Shown piece by piece: positions 53,772-63,308 of a stretch of DNA of 64,000 nucleotides (position 1 is its first letter; every line of letters starts with the position of its first letter). The notes beneath the pieces were generated by a model. It had not been told where the DNA came from, made no database searches, and saw only the letters and a list, made by a program, of their open reading frames with translations. The DNA is from Bacillus marasmi. GTDB taxonomy: Bacteria > Bacillota > Bacilli > Bacillales > Cytobacillaceae. The stretch lies in assembly GCF_902168435.1 (NCBI RefSeq), contig NZ_LR656172.1:159825-223824 (forward strand), written 5' to 3'. A program made the position numbers and the translations under genes.

Positions 53772-55457
53772 TTGGCTCAAATTGGATCCGTAATTGACGG
53801 AAAATATGAAATATTGAAGCTGATTGGCCAAGGCGGGATGTCTAAGGTTTACCTTTCGATGGACAAGCGTCTGAACAAGCAGTGGGCCGTAAAAGAGATT
53901 GAAAAAAGGGCAAAGGATAAGAACAACGAGGTCATTATTCAAAGTGCGATTGCCGAAGCGAATATGATTAAAAGGCTTGATCATCCAGCCCTGCCGCGGA
54001 TTGTCGATATTATCGATAACGGGGATGTCATTTTCGTTATCATGGACTATATCGAGGGGGAGCCGCTGAGCAAGATTCTTGATGAGTATGGTGCCCAGCC
54101 GCAGGATGTCGTGATTGAATGGGCGAAGCAGCTTTGTGAAGTTCTCGATTATTTACATACATGCAAACCGCCGATTATTTATCGGGATATGAAGCCAGCA
54201 AATGTGATGCTGAAGCCTGATGGAAATCTGAAGCTGATAGATTTTGGGATTGCTAGAGAATATAAGGAACAAAACCTGGCCGATACGGTGAGTCTTGGAA
54301 CAAAGGGCTACGCTGCGCCAGAGCAGTTCGGCGGAAAAGGGCAAACTGATCCACGGACGGATGTGTATTGCTTAGGTGTGACGCTGTACCATTTAGTGAC
54401 AGGGCATAACCCTTGCGAGCCGCCTTATGAGCTCTATCCGATTCGCCATTGGAATCCGCAACTATCAGGGGGCCTCGAGCGGATTATTCAGAAATGTACG
54501 CAGCTCAATCCGGATGACCGCTATCAATCCTGTGCGGAGCTCTTATATGCGCTCCATCACTATGAGGAAATTGATGATGTATATCGGGCTAAGCAAGTGC
54601 GGAAGCTGCGCAATTTTAGCATGGTGGCCGGTAGTGCTTTGCTGTTCTTGCTGGTCGGAATATTCGGACAGGTGATGAATGTGCGCACGAATAATGCCGA
54701 TTACGACAGTAACATTCAGATGGCAGAGAAAGCGGCGACTGATACTACTAAAATCGACCATTATTTAACGGCAATCGATATTAAGCCGACTGTTAATGAA
54801 GCTTATCTTGGAATCATTGATGCGTTCAAAGGTGATGCGGCTTTTACGGTTGAAGAAGAGGAAGCTTTTAAGAAAAAAATCAATAACCATATCACTGAGT
54901 TTCGCGAAAATCCAGATTATGCTGAGCTCGCATTTGAAATCGGAAAGGTGTATTGGTATTACTACGATTATGGGAAGTCGGCCGATAGCGATAATCAAGT
55001 TACGAGAATGAAGAGCTCGATTCAGTGGTTCGAGGACGCAGTCCAATATGGCTCAAAGGATAGCGACTATTATGAAATGGCGACGACTTATCGGGATATC
55101 GGCAAGTTCAATCGCGATATTACCCTTCATATTGAGGAAGCGTCGGATAAAGGAAAGTATCGACCTTATTGGGAGAACATCAAAGATTTAAATCTGATGA
55201 TGGCTAAAAATCCTGATGAAAATGAGATTGTGAAACTAGAACTCTACAAATTAACGATTTATTCGATTGAAACTTATGCAAGGAAGTTTAAATTGGATGG
55301 TGTGAAGGAAAAGGATCTTCGTTCTGTATTTGAAACGGTCAAGAAAAGCACGAAAAATGTTGAGGTTACTGCAGAGAAAACCGAGCAAATCAAAAATGAT
55401 GTAATCAAGCGCTTTGAGACAACGGAAAAGGCGATTGAAAATGCATATCGGAAATAG
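53772..55457 (+). CDS. Transmembrane Ser/Thr protein kinase
   Basis: 561 residues. The kinase domain (about 11-270) has IGQGGMSKVY, AVKEI, YRDMKPANVML (HRD is YRD), LIDFGIA and GYAAPEQ, all catalytic residues present. One membrane helix (about 280-300) is followed by about 255 residues outside the cell, helical and TPR-like, not the PASTA repeats of PrkC. It starts at TTG with GGGGA 7 bases upstream. With the phosphatase before it and the T-x-V-L scaffold after it, it is likely the sensor and writer of this system. Confidence 0.93.
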   Translation: MAQIGSVIDGKYEILKLIGQGGMSKVYLSMDKRLNKQWAVKEIEKRAKDKNNEVIIQSAIAEANMIKRLDHPALPRIVDIIDNGDVIFVIMDYIEGEPLSKILDEYGAQPQDVVIEWAKQLCEVLDYLHTCKPPIIYRDMKPANVMLKPDGNLKLIDFGIAREYKEQNLADTVSLGTKGYAAPEQFGGKGQTDPRTDVYCLGVTLYHLVTGHNPCEPPYELYPIRHWNPQLSGGLERIIQKCTQLNPDDRYQSCAELLYALHHYEEIDDVYRAKQVRKLRNFSMVAGSALLFLLVGIFGQVMNVRTNNADYDSNIQMAEKAATDTTKIDHYLTAIDIKPTVNEAYLGIIDAFKGDAAFTVEEEEAFKKKINNHITEFRENPDYAELAFEIGKVYWYYYDYGKSADSDNQVTRMKSSIQWFEDAVQYGSKDSDYYEMATTYRDIGKFNRDITLHIEEASDKGKYRPYWENIKDLNLMMAKNPDENEIVKLELYKLTIYSIETYARKFKLDGVKEKDLRSVFETVKKSTKNVEVTAEKTEQIKNDVIKRFETTEKAIENAYRK

Positions 55458-55469
55458 GGAGGGATCGGA

Positions 55470-56549
55470 ATGGATGCAAATACTTGGTTCACCATTTCAA
55501 TCGTCGGCTATTCCCTTGCAGTAGTGCTTTTAATTGTGACGATTATTTTGTTTTATAAAATGAACATTAAGGCTATCATTGGCGATTTGAGTGGGAAGAC
55601 AGCAGCTAGGCAGATTCAAGAGATTCGCGAGCATAATACGAATTCGGGTCAAAAGCGGTACATGCCGAGTGCATTTAATGTTGAACGCGGAAGTTTGACC
55701 GAGCCTGTTAGTTCTTATCCTTCGCGTTCGAAGCGGCTTGGTAATTCAAACCGGCTTGGTAATAGGGGCGGAACTGGCCAAACGGTTGCGCCTATCTCAA
55801 AGCGGCTGTTTGGAAGAGGGACTACTGGCCGTACAGGTGAGCAAGTACCAAAACCTGTGCTTAATGCTAGTAAAAATAAAGAAGTTGAAGCTGTTGCAAT
55901 TCCGGAAGCGCTTATCAATGAAACGGAGGTATTAATTGATGGTACTGAGGTTCTGATTCCAATTGATAGCACTGACCATAAAGCCAAAAGCAAAGTTACT
56001 AATGATGTCCAGTTGCCTTATGCAGAAACGGTGGTCTTGGCGCCGGAAGGAGGAACTGTAGTTCTAGAGCCAGATGAAGCTAAAGTAGAACAGGTATATG
56101 GCAACGAAACGATGGTCTTGCCACCAAATGAAGGAACCGAAGTGTTGGCAACAAACGATGGCACAGAGGTATTGTTTGCGGGAAGTGAAACGATGGTCTT
56201 GCCACCAAATGAAGGAACCGAAGTGTTGGCAACAAACGATGGCACAGAGGTATTGTTTGCGGGAAGTGAAACGATGGTCTTGGCACCAAATGAAGGAACT
56301 GAAGTGTTGGCAACAAACGATGGCACAGAGGTATTGATTGTTGGAAGTGAAACGGTGGTCTTGGCACCAAATGAAGGAACTGAAGTGTTGGCAACAAACG
56401 ATGGCACCGAAGTACTTAGTGATGATGAAGGAACAACGGTCCTATATCCAACAGCGGAGCTTGACCAAGAGGATAGCGATACTAATCAGGCTATACCATT
56501 CAGAATTGTCAAAAACATCAAGATTATCCACAGTGATGAAACAGTTTAA
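55470..56549 (+). CDS. Membrane protein with 17 T-x-V-L motifs, probable phosphothreonine scaffold
   Basis: 359 residues. An N-terminal membrane helix (about 8-28) leaves the rest in the cytoplasm. After a basic part with KRLGNSNRLGN and SKRLFGRG, the chain carries 17 T-x-V-L motifs (TEVL, TMVL, TVVL, TTVL), most preceded by acidic residues or glycine. Twelve lie in four 27-residue repeats, GTEVLATNDGTEVL-(FAGS)-ETMVLPPNE, encoded by exact 81-bp DNA repeats at 56106-56429. pT-x-x-L is the form bound by FHA domains, so I infer that the kinase phosphorylates these sites and the FHA protein at 49.9 kb binds them. GGAGGG lies 6 bases before the ATG. Confidence 0.8.
   Translation: MDANTWFTISIVGYSLAVVLLIVTIILFYKMNIKAIIGDLSGKTAARQIQEIREHNTNSGQKRYMPSAFNVERGSLTEPVSSYPSRSKRLGNSNRLGNRGGTGQTVAPISKRLFGRGTTGRTGEQVPKPVLNASKNKEVEAVAIPEALINETEVLIDGTEVLIPIDSTDHKAKSKVTNDVQLPYAETVVLAPEGGTVVLEPDEAKVEQVYGNETMVLPPNEGTEVLATNDGTEVLFAGSETMVLPPNEGTEVLATNDGTEVLFAGSETMVLAPNEGTEVLATNDGTEVLIVGSETVVLAPNEGTEVLATNDGTEVLSDDEGTTVLYPTAELDQEDSDTNQAIPFRIVKNIKIIHSDETV
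56106..56429 (+). repeat. 81-bp in-frame tandem repeat
   Basis: Units begin at 56106, 56187, 56268 and 56349. The first two are identical over almost their full length; later ones differ at a few bases. Confidence 0.93.
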
Positions 56550-56615
56550 CCAAGGTTACTTTATGATTTTTCATATAGATGGGAAAGTTGAATGATTTTT
56601 CAAGGGGAGAGAGAA

Positions 56616-59600
56616 ATGCGGAGAAAGCGTAGTTACAAAAAAAGGAGCAAACGCAGCTGGCTCGCAATTGTTCTAGCCATTCTGTTGGTTGCCTACAACG
56701 TACCAATTGGTGTTTTGGGAAATGTATTTGCTGAATCAGGGGATGATCAGCAAATCGAAACGACTGAACCGGTGAATGCTGAAGAGGAGAATACCGAATC
56801 TGGAGCGGAGAACACTGAGCCTGAGGTGACGGAAGAAACTGAAGAACCAGTAGAACCAGCAGATCCAGAGGAGACAGAGGACCCAGTAGAACAAGAAGAA
56901 CCCGAAGAGCCTGTGATTGAAACTCATAAAGTCACAGTCCAAAAAAGTGGAGAAGGTTCTGGTACCGTAAGCATCAATGGAACTTCTTATTCAGGCAGCG
57001 CAATTGTTGTTCCAGAAGGTCCGGTTGAAATTGTTGTGACACCAGCAGCGAGTTCCAAGCTAAAGTCTATCAAAAAAGGACTAAATACAACTATCCCGTT
57101 TGTTGAGGATAGGGAAAACGGAAACTATAAAGCGACGATTGATTCAGTAACAAATGATGTAACAATTAGGGTCGAGTTTGAATTAAAAGAATATCAGATG
57201 ACTTTCAGTGGATATAGCCATGGTAGGGTAGTCAATCATTCCGGACAGACTGTTGGAACCAACGGAGGAACAGAGAGTATCGAGCACGGTACGGACTACA
57301 CGTTTACCGTATCTCCAAATGAGGGCTATCATCCTGTAGTGACAATTGATGGGAAAGATACCACTGAATTGGATGATGTTACTGTAACAGCCCTTTCTGG
57401 TGGTAAGTTCAAGTACACAATAAACAATGTTAAAAATGTACATTCAATTGAGGCGAAATTTGTCATTAACACGTACGTGCTAACATTTGATTATGATAGT
57501 TCACAAGGTGCGGTCGAGAAGGGCTCTGTTCAAGATGGTATTGTCGAGGAGAGTCCTACAGCAGATACAATCATTGCCAACGGTGGGACCGTTAAAGTTG
57601 AACATGGGAAAAGGCCGTCTTTTAAAGTAACCCCAATCGAAGGCTATCATATTAAAAGTATTAAATTTGGTGGCGATTATATTAGTCTACCAAATGACGT
57701 GAAGGAGAAAACACTGTCCTATGAGTTTGCAGTGCCTGAGGTGAATAGTGATAAAACGGTTACTGTAATATTTGAGATTAATACTTATCAATTACGTGTT
57801 AATGATCCTAATAACGGCGACGTTTCACTTGATAGAAGCTCAGTTGAACATGGCCAAAATGCGGTTGTAACAATCAAACCAAAAACAGACTATAAGGTAA
57901 CTAAGCTCACTGTCAATGGAACTCCTGTCGACCTGGACAACGATGCTAATTTTACGATAAATGATAGCAATAACAGTGCGAGTTTCGCAGTTAAGAATAT
58001 ACAACGTGATACTAATATTGTCGTAACTATCGAAAGAATTCAGGAAGTAACTGGTCCTTGGCAGAACTATGTTTCAATTGAAACGCTTGTAGGTACTAAA
58101 GTCGCTCAAATTGATGATAATAAATTAATCTATTCAAAAGATGCAAAGTTAAATATTAAGCCATTGGATAATGAAATAATTAGTTTTGACTTCTTAAGTC
58201 TTAGTATTACAGATATATTGAACGATTTACCAGGACCTTGGGGCACCAATCATACATTAATTGAGAATTCTATTATTGAAAGGCTCCAGTTAAAGGATCG
58301 ACAAAGGAACAACCCATTAATCGTAAAACCTGAACAGGATTTATATCTTTTATTTGACCGAAAGGAACCTGCTATTGAGAACCTAAAATTAGAGGGTGAT
58401 AACAAGGCGACCGTTGACGGAAAAGTGTGGTACAGCGGTAACGTTAAGGTTGTTTTTGATCTGAATAATCAGAAGGAAAGCTACAAGGGTATTGATTTTT
58501 CAACGGATATAGATAAGGTTTATTACAGCAAAGACGATGAAGCGGCAATTGAGCTCCCTATCGCTGCTGATTCTAGCTACAAATTCGACTTAGTGAATGG
58601 AAATTTTCAAAATAACTATAAAGTTTGGGCGCTAGATAAAGCGGGAAATAAAGCTGAAACAAAAGCAACTGATGTAAATATTGACCAAGCCGTGCCAACG
58701 CTTGACGGGGCTGTTGAGGTCAAGCAAACGGGATCAGAAATCTTGAATAACCTATTCTTTGGAATGTTCTTTAAGGAAAAAATCGAGGTTACGGTAAAAG
58801 CAATCGACGCTGCTTCTGGGATTAAAGATATTAAGCTGATTGCTAAACAAGACAATAAGGCTGATAAAATCATTTCTGGTGATATTAGGAAAAGTAACAG
58901 TGACCGGAAAGCTGACGTTACTTTCACTCTTGATGAAGAAAACTTTGATGGAAAGTTCGCCATTGAAGTGACAGACCATGTTAATAATACGAAAACGTAT
59001 GATTTAACAGCGGACAATCTCGACCCTAAAGGTAATGGAAGATTTATCATTGACCATAAGGCTCCGACGGTGGAGTTAACCGTCACTCCTGATAAGGAAA
59101 ATGAACAACCGTATGTTGTTGAGGATGAGTCAAACGATACTGTTACCGAATTCTATAGCCAAGATGTTGAATTAGGTATCAAAGTTGAGGATGAGGCATC
59201 AGGTATTCATTCTGTTAAAATCAATCATGGTGACGAGACGCTAGAAAGTTATGATTTTACTGACGGTACTAAGGAGCAATTGAAGCCAACGATTGAGCCG
59301 ATTCATACAAGCACGCTTGTAGAAAAGGGTAGACTGCACGATTTTACCATAGCGGTTAAGGATAATTCTGGTAATAAAAATAATGTGGAGCAAACGCGCA
59401 AAACGATCTATATCGATGAAAATGCGCCAACATTAGCAGGTGGTAAAAATGCTGTTACGTTTGAAGTGGAAAACGACAGCAAGTTTGCTGAAATCTTGAA
59501 TTACTTGACTTTCGGCACGTTCTTTAATAAACAAATTGCGATTACAGTCCATGGTGAGGATGACGCTGCCGGAATTAAGGAAATGAACTTGGTGGCTATA

Positions 59601-62600
59601 CCAGGTGAAGACCAAGACGAGCCGAACTTAGTCCGTGAAAGCTATGAAGAGTCCGGTTTAACGGCTGAGGCGAAATACACACTTGATGGTGATTATTTTC
59701 AAGGAACCTTCAATGTGGAAATAACCGACAATATTGGAAATAAGAGTGTGACTCTAGTTAATGCTGAGCATTCCAACATGGAAGATACAGATAGCGGAAT
59801 TGTGATGATCGAGAAAAATGAACCAGTTCCTTCTATTATTATTGAACCACAGGCTGATGTTGTTCCTTATGTGGATGAGTCAGATGTGCATTTCTATAGT
59901 GGGGATGTTCATTATACTGTAGGTGTAGAGGACGCTGATTCAGGTGTTAATGCCGTTCAGATTGATGTAAATGGCGATGTGGTCAATGTTGAAGATGATG
60001 AGGATGCTTCAGCAGCTTCTTATTATTATCATAATAAGGATCAAGCAACATTAAGTACGGATGATATTGAAGTGCTTGAATCGAATAATTTTAATATAAA
60101 TAAAGATGGTTCTTACAAGATTCGTGTTGACGCGATTGATAACGCTGGTAATGTTGGTCATGATGATAAAACGATCTTTATCGATAGAACTAGTCCGACG
60201 ATTACAGACTTTAAGTTCGCTGAACAGAATGGGAAGGATGGCCTTCAAGAAGCGATTGAAATTATGGATTACGGTTTTTATTTTAAAGAACCAATTCAAG
60301 TGACAATTGGCGCGGAAGACCCCGATGTCGTAGATGATTTTGAAGCGACAAGTAAAGTGAAGGAAATGTGGATTTACCTCCAGGATTATGAGAATGGTAA
60401 GTTCTATGGCGTTGAAAATGGTGAGCTGAAGGAAATTGCTGGAGCGAATGCTGTGAAGGCGATTCCGACCTCAGGTGAGTTGAAATTCACTGTTCCGGCT
60501 GCATTTAAAGGACAAATTTTTGCTAAAGCAACTGACTTTGTTGATAACACCGGAGAGTATGTGACTCCAGAGGGTGCAGTTATTGAAGACGAGGATAAGC
60601 ATAAGGAAGAAACACATATTGATTTTAAAAAGGCAGAAACAAGCTATAAAGATAATGGTGATGTTGAGCTTTACAACAAAAACGTTGATGTCGACCTAAC
60701 AGTTACGGATACGTATTCAGGCCTGAAGGAAATTCAGTGGTCTATAGTGGCGCCTCATGATACGGCGAACAACCAAAGCGGCATCATTAAAATTAATAAT
60801 GATAAAACCTACGGTGAAGGCAGTAATCCGGATGGCTGGCAGCAAACAAAGACTGACCGCAACTTGGTTACGGAAATGAAGAAGACGCTGACAGTTAGCA
60901 ATAACAGTAATGATATCGTTGTTAAAGTAAAAATCACGGACCGTTCTGGTAATACGTCAGAGGATGAAATCAAGTTCAGCATCGATAAAACCACACCGAC
61001 GATGAATGTTACTTACGATAACAATACGGCTGATGGGCAATTTGCTGATTTTTACAAAGAAAATCGTACAGCAACGATTGTGATTACAGAACGGAACTTC
61101 AAGCCGGAGGATGTCGTCCATGTCATTACGAATACGGATGGTGTGATTCCGAAGTTAGTTGGCTGGTCAACTAAGCCAAATGGGAATGATCCAGACAAAA
61201 CAACGCATACGGCAACTGTGCAATATACTGCTGATGGGGATTATACTTTTGATCTTAAGTACACAGATAATGCCGGAAATAATGCAGCTCCGTTTGCGCA
61301 GCATAAGTTTACTTTGGATAAAACAAAGCCTGTGATTCAGGTGACATATAATAATTCGGCGGCAGCAAATGGGAACTATTACATGAAGGCTCGTACAGCG
61401 ACAATTACAATCACTGAGCACAATTTTGAGACAAGCCGGATTAAAATCGCTGGGTCTGCAAGCGATAATGGTGCTGGGACAGCGTTCCCGGGTGCTAGCG
61501 GCTGGTCGACGAAGGGCGATGTGCACACAGCAACAATCAATTATAGCGCAGACGGTAAATACAACTTTGACATTGATTACACTGATAAAGCCGGAAATAT
61601 TGCGGCTGATTACAAGGCAGACGAGTTCATTGTTGACCAAACGGCTCCGAAGCTTGAGATTACAGGTGTTGCTGATAAGTCAGCGAATAATGGTGATGTG
61701 GCACCGGTCGTTACTTACTCTGATACAAACTTCAATAAGAGTGCGGTATCGATTAAACTAACAGGTGCGAACCACGGTCCGGTTGATTTGAAGGGTAGCG
61801 CGGGGGATGCTCCGAATGGCGGAGTCTTTACTTTTAGTAATTTTGAGAAAAAGAAAGAAAATGACGATCTCTATACATTGACTGCTAAGCTTGTTGATTT
61901 TGCCGGAAACGAAACAACGCAGACGATTCAGTTCTCGGTCAATCGTTTCGGTTCGGTGTATGTGTTTGATGATTCGTTAAAGTCTATCGATGGTAAATAC
62001 GTTCGCCAGGAAATGGATGTTATTTTAACTGAGACAAATGTAGATAGATTGAAGCATGATTCGATTCTTGTAAAAATGACGAAGAATGGAACGCCGACTG
62101 ATTTGGTTGAGGGTAAGGACTATACAGTGTCTTCAACAGGTGGTAACGGTTCATGGAGCCAGTATAAGTATGTGGTGAAAAAGGAACTATTTGCTGGTGA
62201 TGGCCGCTATACTGTGGCGCTATATTCAGAGGATTTAGCTGGAAATATTAACGAAAATATTGATGAGACGAAGAAGGCGGAGATTTCGTTTGGTGTAGAT
62301 AAGACGGCTCCAGTTATCGTGCCGATCGATATCGAAAGCGGAGCGCAGTATCCGGTTGATACGAAGTCTGTGACGTTTTCAGTCAAGGATAATCTCGTGC
62401 TCGACGGTGCGAAGGTGCTATTGAATAATGAAGAGATTGATTACAAGGTTGACGGTGAGAACTACACATTTGCGGTCCCAAGCTCAAATTCGAAGCAGGA
62501 TGTAAAGGTTATAGCGGTAGACGCAGCAGGGAACAAATTTACGAAGTCTGTTGACGATTTCCTTGTCTCAACTAATCTATTTGTTCGCTGGTACAACAAC

Positions 62601-62711
62601 ACACCATTGTTCCTAGGTTCCATCGGTGGAATCGGCGGAATCGGGGCAATCATCGCAACGGCATCAGTCGTCCTAAACAAAAAGCGCCGCAAACTAGAAG
62701 TAGAAGAATAA
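56616..62711 (+). CDS. Giant Ig-like surface protein with C-terminal membrane anchor
   Basis: 2031 residues. A basic signal peptide (MRRKRSYKKRSKRSW then a hydrophobic stretch to about 47) leads to a Glu/Pro/Thr-rich stalk (about 50-110). Residues about 110-480 hold four repeats of the Flg_new/Listeria-Bacteroides type (GSGTVSINGTSYSGSAIVVP, HGRVVNHSGQ, GAVEKGSV, NGDVSLDRSS). The rest is about twelve Ig-like modules, ten of which carry D-x-x-GN (DKAGNK, DNSGNK, DNIGNK, DNAGNV and others). The end is a glycine-rich membrane helix (about 1995-2018) and the basic tail NKKRRKLEVEE. There is no LPXTG, so it stays as a membrane protein with a short inner tail. AAGGGGAGAG precedes ATG 56616. Probably an adhesin or long sensor. 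Confidence 0.88.
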   Translation: MRRKRSYKKRSKRSWLAIVLAILLVAYNVPIGVLGNVFAESGDDQQIETTEPVNAEEENTESGAENTEPEVTEETEEPVEPADPEETEDPVEQEEPEEPVIETHKVTVQKSGEGSGTVSINGTSYSGSAIVVPEGPVEIVVTPAASSKLKSIKKGLNTTIPFVEDRENGNYKATIDSVTNDVTIRVEFELKEYQMTFSGYSHGRVVNHSGQTVGTNGGTESIEHGTDYTFTVSPNEGYHPVVTIDGKDTTELDDVTVTALSGGKFKYTINNVKNVHSIEAKFVINTYVLTFDYDSSQGAVEKGSVQDGIVEESPTADTIIANGGTVKVEHGKRPSFKVTPIEGYHIKSIKFGGDYISLPNDVKEKTLSYEFAVPEVNSDKTVTVIFEINTYQLRVNDPNNGDVSLDRSSVEHGQNAVVTIKPKTDYKVTKLTVNGTPVDLDNDANFTINDSNNSASFAVKNIQRDTNIVVTIERIQEVTGPWQNYVSIETLVGTKVAQIDDNKLIYSKDAKLNIKPLDNEIISFDFLSLSITDILNDLPGPWGTNHTLIENSIIERLQLKDRQRNNPLIVKPEQDLYLLFDRKEPAIENLKLEGDNKATVDGKVWYSGNVKVVFDLNNQKESYKGIDFSTDIDKVYYSKDDEAAIELPIAADSSYKFDLVNGNFQNNYKVWALDKAGNKAETKATDVNIDQAVPTLDGAVEVKQTGSEILNNLFFGMFFKEKIEVTVKAIDAASGIKDIKLIAKQDNKADKIISGDIRKSNSDRKADVTFTLDEENFDGKFAIEVTDHVNNTKTYDLTADNLDPKGNGRFIIDHKAPTVELTVTPDKENEQPYVVEDESNDTVTEFYSQDVELGIKVEDEASGIHSVKINHGDETLESYDFTDGTKEQLKPTIEPIHTSTLVEKGRLHDFTIAVKDNSGNKNNVEQTRKTIYIDENAPTLAGGKNAVTFEVENDSKFAEILNYLTFGTFFNKQIAITVHGEDDAAGIKEMNLVAIPGEDQDEPNLVRESYEESGLTAEAKYTLDGDYFQGTFNVEITDNIGNKSVTLVNAEHSNMEDTDSGIVMIEKNEPVPSIIIEPQADVVPYVDESDVHFYSGDVHYTVGVEDADSGVNAVQIDVNGDVVNVEDDEDASAASYYYHNKDQATLSTDDIEVLESNNFNINKDGSYKIRVDAIDNAGNVGHDDKTIFIDRTSPTITDFKFAEQNGKDGLQEAIEIMDYGFYFKEPIQVTIGAEDPDVVDDFEATSKVKEMWIYLQDYENGKFYGVENGELKEIAGANAVKAIPTSGELKFTVPAAFKGQIFAKATDFVDNTGEYVTPEGAVIEDEDKHKEETHIDFKKAETSYKDNGDVELYNKNVDVDLTVTDTYSGLKEIQWSIVAPHDTANNQSGIIKINNDKTYGEGSNPDGWQQTKTDRNLVTEMKKTLTVSNNSNDIVVKVKITDRSGNTSEDEIKFSIDKTTPTMNVTYDNNTADGQFADFYKENRTATIVITERNFKPEDVVHVITNTDGVIPKLVGWSTKPNGNDPDKTTHTATVQYTADGDYTFDLKYTDNAGNNAAPFAQHKFTLDKTKPVIQVTYNNSAAANGNYYMKARTATITITEHNFETSRIKIAGSASDNGAGTAFPGASGWSTKGDVHTATINYSADGKYNFDIDYTDKAGNIAADYKADEFIVDQTAPKLEITGVADKSANNGDVAPVVTYSDTNFNKSAVSIKLTGANHGPVDLKGSAGDAPNGGVFTFSNFEKKKENDDLYTLTAKLVDFAGNETTQTIQFSVNRFGSVYVFDDSLKSIDGKYVRQEMDVILTETNVDRLKHDSILVKMTKNGTPTDLVEGKDYTVSSTGGNGSWSQYKYVVKKELFAGDGRYTVALYSEDLAGNINENIDETKKAEISFGVDKTAPVIVPIDIESGAQYPVDTKSVTFSVKDNLVLDGAKVLLNNEEIDYKVDGENYTFAVPSSNSKQDVKVIAVDAAGNKFTKSVDDFLVSTNLFVRWYNNTPLFLGSIGGIGGIGAIIATASVVLNKKRRKLEVEE

Positions 62712-63019
62712 GTGGTGTGGCGGTGCCGCTTTGGTGCTTCGGCGGCGCTTTGGTTCCGCTTCGAAAAACCGGTCCCACTTCAGTTCCGCTTTTGCGCCAA
62801 ACCGGTGCCGCCAAACCGGTGCCACTTCGGTTCCGCTTTTGCGCCAAACCGGTGCCTGTCACCACCCGATTTTTCTTGTTTCACAAATGTTTCACGGAGC
62901 ACTGAATAAGGTGCTCGACACCATCTGTGGGAAACGTGGGGAGCGTAATATGTGGTGGAATCTCATATTCACTTACGTGTCCTTTCGCGTTTCCCCTTAG
63001 ATTGGAGGTAATAGTACAA
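62712..63019. other. GC-rich repeat region
   Basis: Two near-copies of TTCCGCTTTTGCGCC-AAACCGGTGCC (about 62783 and 62830) and related GGTGCCGC strings run into a type 2 dispersed repeat at 62851-62898. No gene supported. Confidence 0.65.
62851..62898 (+). repeat. Dispersed repeat, variant type 2
   Basis: GGTGCCTGTCACC head, then TTTTTCTTGTTTCAC and a second TGTTTCACGG. Confidence 0.85.
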
Positions 63020-63301
63020 ATGTTAAGTAGTCCAATACTATCGAATATACTGCTAATCATAGTTCTTTTGATTAATATCATTACGATGATTTTAGTCATT
63101 GCATCGATGAAAAGGAATAAGCTGACGAAGGGATTAGTGAAGGAGTATCAAGTATCTTCAGTACAGACTGCGGCTGGATTAGGCGTAGGCTCTGATCAAG
63201 GGCGAGGTTATGATGATTCTGGGGTAGTATTTTGCCGAAGCTGCGGAACACAATACGACTCCGCAAACTCAGCCTGCCCTCGCTGCAAAACATCAAGATA
63301 A
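63020..63301 (+). CDS. Small membrane protein with C-terminal zinc ribbon
   Basis: 93 residues. One membrane helix (about 7-29), a linker, and CRSCGTQYDSANSACPRC at the end, a two-CxxC zinc ribbon like that in the FHA protein. TGGAGGT lies about 11 bases before the ATG. It closes the kinase/surface-protein block and may dock on another zinc-ribbon protein; that is inference. Confidence 0.75.
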   Translation: MLSSPILSNILLIIVLLINIITMILVIASMKRNKLTKGLVKEYQVSSVQTAAGLGVGSDQGRGYDDSGVVFCRSCGTQYDSANSACPRCKTSR

Positions 63302-63308
63302 GGTGCCT
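63302..63308 (+). repeat. Broken dispersed repeat at the IS left end
   Basis: TAA of the preceding gene is followed by GGTGCCT, after which the expected GTCACC is replaced by unrelated sequence leading to the transposase gene. Confidence 0.65.

Noticed and set aside
56018-56407. Minus-strand and alternative-frame ORFs over the 81-bp repeats
   Set aside because: By-products of the repeat in the T-x-V-L gene, without start signals.
62717-63000. Three short overlapping plus-strand ORFs after the giant surface gene
   Set aside because: They cover GC-rich repeats, have no ribosome sites and read as low-complexity sequence.
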